Source of the DNA: Magicicada septendecula
Lineage: Eukaryota; Arthropoda; Insecta; Hemiptera; Cicadidae
DNA: 64,000 nt
Direction: 5' to 3'
NCBI GenBank assembly: GCA_034769895.1
Contig: CM068367.1
Location: 115,056,573 to 115,120,572, forward strand
The notes under the pieces: generated by a model
Seen by the model: the letters and a program-made list of their open reading frames with translations, nothing else
What the model was told of the DNA's origin: nothing
Database searches by the model: none
Part shown: in pieces, positions 58,641-64,000 of the stretch
Layout: the number at the start of each line of letters is the position of its first letter
How positions within the stretch are numbered: the stretch's first letter is position 1
Translations under genes and position numbers: made by a program

Positions 58641-59411
58641 AGCTGGCTACGCACTAACCATCCCCGCTGGACGTCATGGCGGACAGCAAGTCAAAAACGA
58701 CAGTGCGTAGCTTTGACATCCATCTGCACGTCGTGTATTTTTTTAAGGATGTGCAAGACGAAAAATGGTCTCGAGACCATCGGCTCAAGCCGCACGACGT
58801 GCGGATGGATCGTGTGTAGTGTTGACGGATATCAAGGAATCGTGCATCGTGCATGTTTGATCATGCGTATGCTTGCTGTCTATCAAATCGTCATTTTCGA
58901 GCACGTACAGTAGGCCTACATGTTTTTAGAGCACATTCGTTTAATAAATGTTTACTGTTTAGTTTTACGTTCCATTCATTCTTTAGTTTATATTTAATAA
59001 GTAACGATTCGGATAAAGTTTCAGATTAATATTTAGTTTAGTTTAATCTTCGTTTACACAATACATTTAAATATTATTAGAAGTTTATTATTTTAAAAAA
59101 TTGGTATTATTAATTTGTTTTAATTACAATGCATAATGGACCGTGAATAACATCAAAATTTGTCGGAAAATATAAATTAAATAGATGTCTGTGGGACGTA
59201 TCCTCGTTAGATTACATGAATAAAAATAAAAGTATGAGAACAATGTTTTAATTTTAGTACAGAAAAAAATCAATAAAATGATTTTTACAAAACACAACGA
59301 GAACTAAAAAACGTCTGGCACGCTGAACGAGTTGCACGACAGTGGGGTGCGCACATCCATCACCGACGTCGGGCATGCTGGACAGCGGCGATGGATAGTG
59401 CGTAGCCGGCT
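58641..59411. mobile_element. Non-autonomous terminal-inverted-repeat element (MITE-like)
   Basis: The left end AGCTGGCTACGCACTAACCA then TCCCCGCTG matches the right end on the minus strand AGCCGGCTACGCACTATCCA then TCGCCGCTG over about 30 bp. Further inside, 'acatccatctgcacgtcgtg' (58706) and 'gcacgacgtgcggatgga' (58791) form another inverted pair. There is no transposase. A target duplication is not clear: the left flank is TA-rich GTGTATGTGT, the right TTATATAT. Superfamily is unknown. Confidence 0.65.
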
Positions 59412-59414
59412 TTA

Positions 59415-60970
59415 TATATATCATTCTTGTAGTATTCGTACTGTATATTATAGGCAGTACGAATACATTTAAACGCAGAAAACATAGAAAATCTGCCAGT
59501 TCATCGAGTTAGCAGAAATGCCGTATAGAGGTATCCAACATCAGAAATGGCTGGAGTACGAATTATAATGGAGGCTAAGGCTCGTCTTGAGTAGGACGCA
59601 ACCTGCATTGTGGTCTAAAATGTAAAACATCACATATATACACGTACAAACACTCAAACGTATTAGAGGCAACTTGCAAATCTCTCCTCTAGCCTGCACC
59701 TCTCTCTCTCTTCAATAAAACACTAGTTTAACAACACCACTATAGTAATACAAAACTTTGGAAACTTTAGTCGTGTTCTACTTGAACGATCTTTTCATTT
59801 CTTTGTGTTTCCTGTGTGTTTGTTTGTCAGAGTTTTGTTCTCCTTGTCATCTCGACCGCTTTACTGTTTAACTTTTTCCATTTCCGCCGGCTTCTTAGTC
59901 TTTCTTGCCGGTAATTTCAGCCAAATTACTCTGCACACACACAATTAAAGGAACACGTATTTAATGTACCTTGTACTGAAACTTTCTGCAACAAAAATCT
60001 GATAATTTGGCTTATATATTTACGTCCTTATCAAAACGTTGTTATGAAAATAAACTTTTTTTTATCCTTTAAATTTACGGCTGGGTACATTTATTTACTT
60101 TTCAGTTTATAATCTTGGAAACGTTTGATTATGCTTGTAAGCTTGACTTTATACTTATTTACACTATAACACTAAACAGTTTATACTTAAACACATTAAG
60201 GGTAAATTGTGTTGTTGGAGCAATACCCATAATATAACGTATAATGAAAATGTATAATTGGAAACGCGATTATTAAAGGGAAGATAGGTATACAGCGAGG
60301 AAATGTGAACACTGGTGTTACGAAATGTGAACATAGTTACGAACACTAGGAAACACAGTTAGAATCCCATACGTAGGAGGGCGAAAGATTTCCTCATCTG
60401 TTCTTTTGTTCCTCTGAGGATTTGGTGTATTGCTAGATGTTAGAGGCAATTTTAGAAAATAAAATACATAATTTTTCATACTTTACAGAAATTTCTATCG
60501 TGTATTGTTGTGTTAAAGGAAAACTGTAGTCATATTTCTCGGAATGTTACATTTTTTTTATTTTTTTTTGTATACCGTTATTGTTTATTATATTGTGAAC
60601 AATTTGGTATACAATACGTGTACACATTATTTTTATCTTAAAAATTACAGACGATGTTCTTTATAGTGACATGTTGTATTTAATGAAGTTTTTTAACATC
60701 CTACAAATTAATGTTTTTTTGTTAGTCAGGTAAACATATTTTCCAACTATCACATATATCAGTACAACATTTTCGCCATTTGTACTTCCTTTTGTGCTTA
60801 AGATGAATAACCTATTATTTTGTATTATATTTCTATTTGTTTCATTAAAAAAATATAAATAATAACTATTCTCAATTTTTAGCATACTTTTAAACTGATT
60901 AAACAAAAAATTTGTGTTTCGAACGCCAAGCATAATGTTTGAATAACATGTCTGTCGGTATCCAGGCCAC
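59415..60970. other. Non-coding stretch, nothing recognised
   Basis: AT-rich and stop-dense, with poly-T runs (60549-60568). A 90-codon minus frame at 60661-60933 is F/N/Y-rich and motif-free. Confidence 0.45.
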
Positions 60971-60975
60971 TTATA

Positions 60976-61026
60976 ATGACAAATAATAAATATATTTACC
61001 TTATTTCCTGTCTCGTGACCACAATA
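60976..61026 (-). repeat. PLE-3 outer 3' end, repeated inversely at 62291-62344
   Basis: 'aaataataaatatatttacc' and 'ttatttcctgtctcgtgacc' then ACAATAT correspond to the reverse complement of 62291-62344. The arm stops short of the hammerhead, unlike in PLE-1 and PLE-2. Confidence 0.88.
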
Positions 61027-61036
61027 TAACGCAATG

Positions 61037-61083
61037 AATTATAATTGACGCGTTTCGAGACTAGTCTCGTCATCAGAATATTA
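61037..61083 (-). ncRNA. Hammerhead motif at the PLE-3 3' end
   Basis: On the minus strand: stem I (AATATT against AATTAT, with mismatches), CTGATGA, stem II CGAGACTAGTCTCG (palindromic, long), then GAAAC overlapping its end, stem III CGCG and cleavage site TC. The core CUGATGA...GAAA-CGCG-UC is intact, sense to the gene. Confidence 0.72.
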
Positions 61084-61203
61084 AAATTTTATCACTCAAT
61101 GAGATCGTTAAAAAATTTTAAACATTAAAATTACAAAATCGAAACCAAATCATATAAGCATTTATGTGAAGCGAGTGCGCACTCGATGAAAGCCGGCCGG
61201 ACA

Positions 61204-62290
61204 CTGATTGATATCAGTTACAGATAAATTTTAGTGCTGTGTCATATAATGGATTCGACTTGAAATGTAAGTGGTCGTTTAATATGAAATTACGGTAGTA
61301 TTTGTCATTATGTGCTCTATATATTTCAAATTCTTCACGTGCATTTAAATAAGCGCCTTTACCACAGACATGTAAGGGTTTCAAATTGGTGTCAAAGCTT
61401 GTATAATTATGGTTCTCCTGTATAAGATGACGAGCGTAGTTAGACTTTATACAAGATTGTGTTGTCAAATCCTTTACATTATGCTTTGGAGTGTGCTCAA
61501 CGAAACGTTTATAAAAACTTCTTCCTGTCTGACCAATACAAAAGCATTCACGGTCATTACATGAAAGCTTATAAACACCTGTTTTCATTTCCAATGGTGT
61601 ACTGGTTCTATTACGAAGTTTATTAAACAGATTGTTGCTGGTTTTAAATGTTACAGTTCTGTTGTTACTATTTGATACTTTTGATAAAATTTTGGGAATA
61701 ATACTGGTTACTGGTGTAGGCAGTTGAAATAAAAGTTTGTTCATTATTTTTTATCATTCGAGGTTTTGACAATCTACGCTTATGCTTTTTAAGGAGGTTA
61801 TCAACCATGGATGATGTGTAACCATTGGCAACGGCAATGTGTTTTATAATATTTAATTCAATCTTAAAATCATTTTCATTGAGAGGTATCGTTAACAACC
61901 TGTGTATGAAATAATTATAAGCCGCCATTTTCTGCGAGAAAGGGTGGTGTGAGTCAGCAGGTATGGTTACATCTGTGGTAGTGGGTTTCCTATATATACC
62001 ATATTTCAATTTATCATCACATTTGGTGATGGTCAAGTCAAGAAAATTCAGTTTGTTATCTATTTCTGTTTCATGTGTAAATTGAATGTGTTTGTTGATA
62101 TTGTTTAAAAGATTTTTAAAGTTTTCTATTTGACGTAATGTGCCCTTGTATATTATGAATGTGTCATCGACATATCGTGCGTAGAACATGATGACTATTA
62201 TTAGAAAACAAGTGTGTGTTTTCGTAATGATTTAAATAAATATCTGCCAAAAGGCCTGATAGCGGCGAGCCCATTGCCAAACCATCGCGA
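61204..62290 (-). pseudogene. PLE-3 polyprotein: late RT motifs, linker and GIY-YIG endonuclease, frameshifted
   Basis: Minus-strand frames in order: CRDGLAMGSPLSGLLADIYL (about 62285), shift, FYARYVDDTFIIYKG (catalytic YVDD, about 62175), LNFLDLTITK, YGIYRKPTTTDVTIPADSHH, PFSQKMAAYNYFIHRLLTIP, a linker, shift near 61715, then TGVYKLSCNDRECFCIGQTG (the second half of the GIY-YIG motif reads CIG, tyrosine replaced by cysteine), KSNYARHLIQENHNY, LHVCGKGAYLNAREEFEIYR, LYDTALKF and stop at about 61214. Two frameshifts and 5' truncation make it inactive. The changed GIY-YIG residue is an added defect. Confidence 0.9.
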
Positions 62291-62679
62291 CATATTGTGG
62301 TCACGAGACAGGAAATAAGGTCAATATATTTATTATTTGTAATGTTTGACTAATGTTAGGTCTTTATTATAGACAAAGTAGTGTTTTAGTAGTAAAAAAG
62401 CTTTCAACTGAATAGGTGCAACAGCTTTTAAGTAAACGGTACCCAAAATCATCAAATTTAGAATATGAGTGATAGGCACTATGGTCTCCCCTTTACGCTA
62501 ATGCAAGATGCTTCTCAAAAAATATCGGATTAAAGGTTAATAGGGTCTCGGTAAGCATTTCAATGGATGTCTACCTTCAATTTATCGTCAGAGTTTATTT
62601 GCTTGTTAAAACAGGTCTTTCTTGTACAACGTTGAACAATTTTTACAGCCTGTGACAGACGTTATAACTTCCGAGTTGT

Positions 62680-62897
62680 CTGGCCGTGGTCTAATGTTTG
62701 AAACTAGATCTCTCGTACTGCCTGACGGCTCGAGAGGTTGTCATCGCACAGACAGAACTGGTTGATCTACGTTACCAAATGATTTTTAAAATTCAGCGTT
62801 TTGCCATCAGCATCGTTTCTGTCATCGTTTACTGTCTAACCGCTCGAGGCGTTAGACAGTAAGAGAGATGCAGTTTCAAACATTAGACCACGGCCAG
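62680..62897. repeat. Fold-back element with nested palindrome
   Basis: The left arm CTGGCCGTGGTCTAATGTTT then GAAACT...ATCTCTC and the right arm on the minus strand CTGGCCGTGGTCTAATGTTT then GAAACTGCATCTCTC are nearly identical at the ends. Inside the right arm 'actgtctaaccgctcgaggc' and 'gttagacagt' form a second perfect hairpin. Non-coding, no target duplication identified. Confidence 0.75.
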
Positions 62898-62909
62898 GTA
62901 AGGCGGGCG

Positions 62910-64000
62910 TTTTAAGGTGTTGTAGCAAGACCCTCTTGTTCTTACGGGTCTGCCTGTAGCTGCGTTATAAAACTGTTTAAGTAAGTCATATTTTAGCAGC
63001 AGTTCTTTCATAGTAGCATGAAAGATTGAATGTGAGATTTAATGTCATAATCTTTTGTTGTTTGCCAGTTTAACGGCCGACATACCTAGAACAAATACAC
63101 ACACTGGTGGGAATAAGCAGATTATCTGTCACATTTTAAGCTACTCCTGCAACATTTTAAATTGCTTCATTTCTCCATAATTTTGTTTATATCATATTTT
63201 TTTGCATATCCTTCGTTGTTATGATATAGTCTGCCACAATTGGTACACCGCTGAGCGAAGAGTTAATATCCGAGTGTTTGGGCGAGAGACGAGGTAATAA
63301 GAAGAACAAAGAGAGTGAAACCACGTTGACAGACCATAACACAGCTCGTATTACACGCAGCGTCAGACAAGAGGGAAAAAATTGTTAATCGACTTCGCTA
63401 TAAAAGTATAATGGTTTTTAAAGAATAAAGCGTCAAAGCATTCAAAGATATGTTTATGCTTTTACGCTAAGAAGACGTGTTCAGCGGAATATTGAATTTG
63501 GATATTATATTCGCTCAGAAACTAGCATTTTCATTTAATTATAATCTACGTTCGACATCAGCGATACTATTAATTTGTAATAACATAATTATTTAACACA
63601 ATTTTGAAGTAGAACGTGTTTAAGGAAATAGATTTCTATAGTTTACCGCATTACGTACACAATTTTCTTCAACAATTGACATACATTTCACAGAGTTTAT
63701 CAACCTTAATCAAAATATTTTCATGTAAAAGACGTTGGACTGAATAATCTGTTTAAGACAAAGTATAAAAATATTATCAAGGTATTAAGAACCAATTTTC
63801 TTCGTTATTTTTATAGAGATTACATTTTTACACCTCACGGGTATTGTAAATTGAAAATACGATACACTCTTAAAGTCTAAATATAATCTTAATATTTAAG
63901 CCAAATGTTAAAACCATTTTTTTGCTTAATTTGTATGACATATTATCATCATCTTCAACAAGGATTAAAGCAAAAATGGTTTTTGTTCAAGTTCGAAACA
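62910..64000. other. Non-coding stretch; possible LINE tail at the window end
   Basis: AT-rich and without motif-bearing frames. At 63945-63985, 'atcatcatcttcaacaagga' plus TTAAAG resembles the 3' tail of the minus-strand element at 46230-46260 ('atcatcatcatctgcaagga' plus TTAAACG), so another minus-strand LINE copy may start at the window edge. Confidence 0.4.

Larger units (their letters stand above)
60976..62344 (-). mobile_element. Penelope-like element PLE-3, 5'-truncated, with an inverted end copy
   Basis: Coding is on the minus strand and covers the last RT motifs, post-RT region and GIY-YIG nuclease. The 3' end (60976-61083) carries a sense hammerhead. At the 5' side the body stops within the RT motif preceding MGSPLSG, and the outermost about 52 bp of the 3' end are repeated there in inverse orientation (62291-62344). 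It is of the same subfamily as PLE-1 by protein and by the hammerhead CGCGTC. Confidence 0.88.

Overview
This window looks like eukaryotic, very probably insect, repeat-rich intergenic DNA. It is AT-rich, has long (CA)n, (GA)n, (GAA)n and (TA)n tracts, no operon-like gene packing, intron-like splice signals, and only transposable-element coding remnants. Several non-LTR reverse-transcriptase remnants and the hammerhead-bearing Penelope-like elements resemble what I know from large polyneopteran genomes (cockroach or termite type). That host guess is inference. I found no host gene that I can name, no rRNA and no convincing tRNA.

Layout. 0.4-3.2 kb: two degraded non-LTR retrotransposon remnants. 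3.3-7.7 kb: non-coding, with two copies of a dispersed repeat whose third copy is at 49.4 kb. 7.74-11.78 kb: a cut-and-paste transposon with matching termini and a 4-bp ATTT target duplication, carrying a broken intron-containing transposase. A 1.46-kb hAT derivative with its own near-8-bp duplication is nested 12 bp inside its left end. 14.3-15.1, 24.95-25.4 and 26.4-26.95 kb: a second dispersed repeat. 15.9-23.6 kb: three related long LTR-like blocks in opposite orientations, forming a large imperfect inverted repeat with a CCAAT/TATA promoter-like core and PBS-like edges. 24.3 and 27.8-28.1 kb: small palindromic units holding hammerhead-ribozyme-like motifs. 29.2-33.5 kb: non-LTR remnants and an unrecognised ORF pair. 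35.57-36.68 kb: Penelope-like element PLE-1. 38.4-41.0 kb: a possible long LTR. 43.5-46.07 kb: a 40-bp minisatellite of about 64 units. 46.3-48.7 kb: two non-LTR remnants in opposite directions around a palindromic repeat. 50.7-55.4 kb: PLE-2, the most complete one, split by an insertion with a (GAA)n tract. 58.3-59.4 kb: a non-LTR tail and a terminal-inverted-repeat element. 60.98-62.34 kb: PLE-3. 62.7-62.9 kb: a fold-back element.

The most interesting thread is the Penelope-like set. Three elements from two subfamilies each carry an inverted copy of their own 3' end joined upstream of the coding body. The 3' end holds a sense-strand hammerhead motif with a very short palindromic stem III (GCGC or CGCG). 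Detached hammerhead units also lie at 24.3 kb and 27.9 kb, and a weaker pair at 47.2-47.4 kb. All element genes seen here carry stops or frameshifts, so the window reads as a graveyard of retroelements, some of them fairly young.
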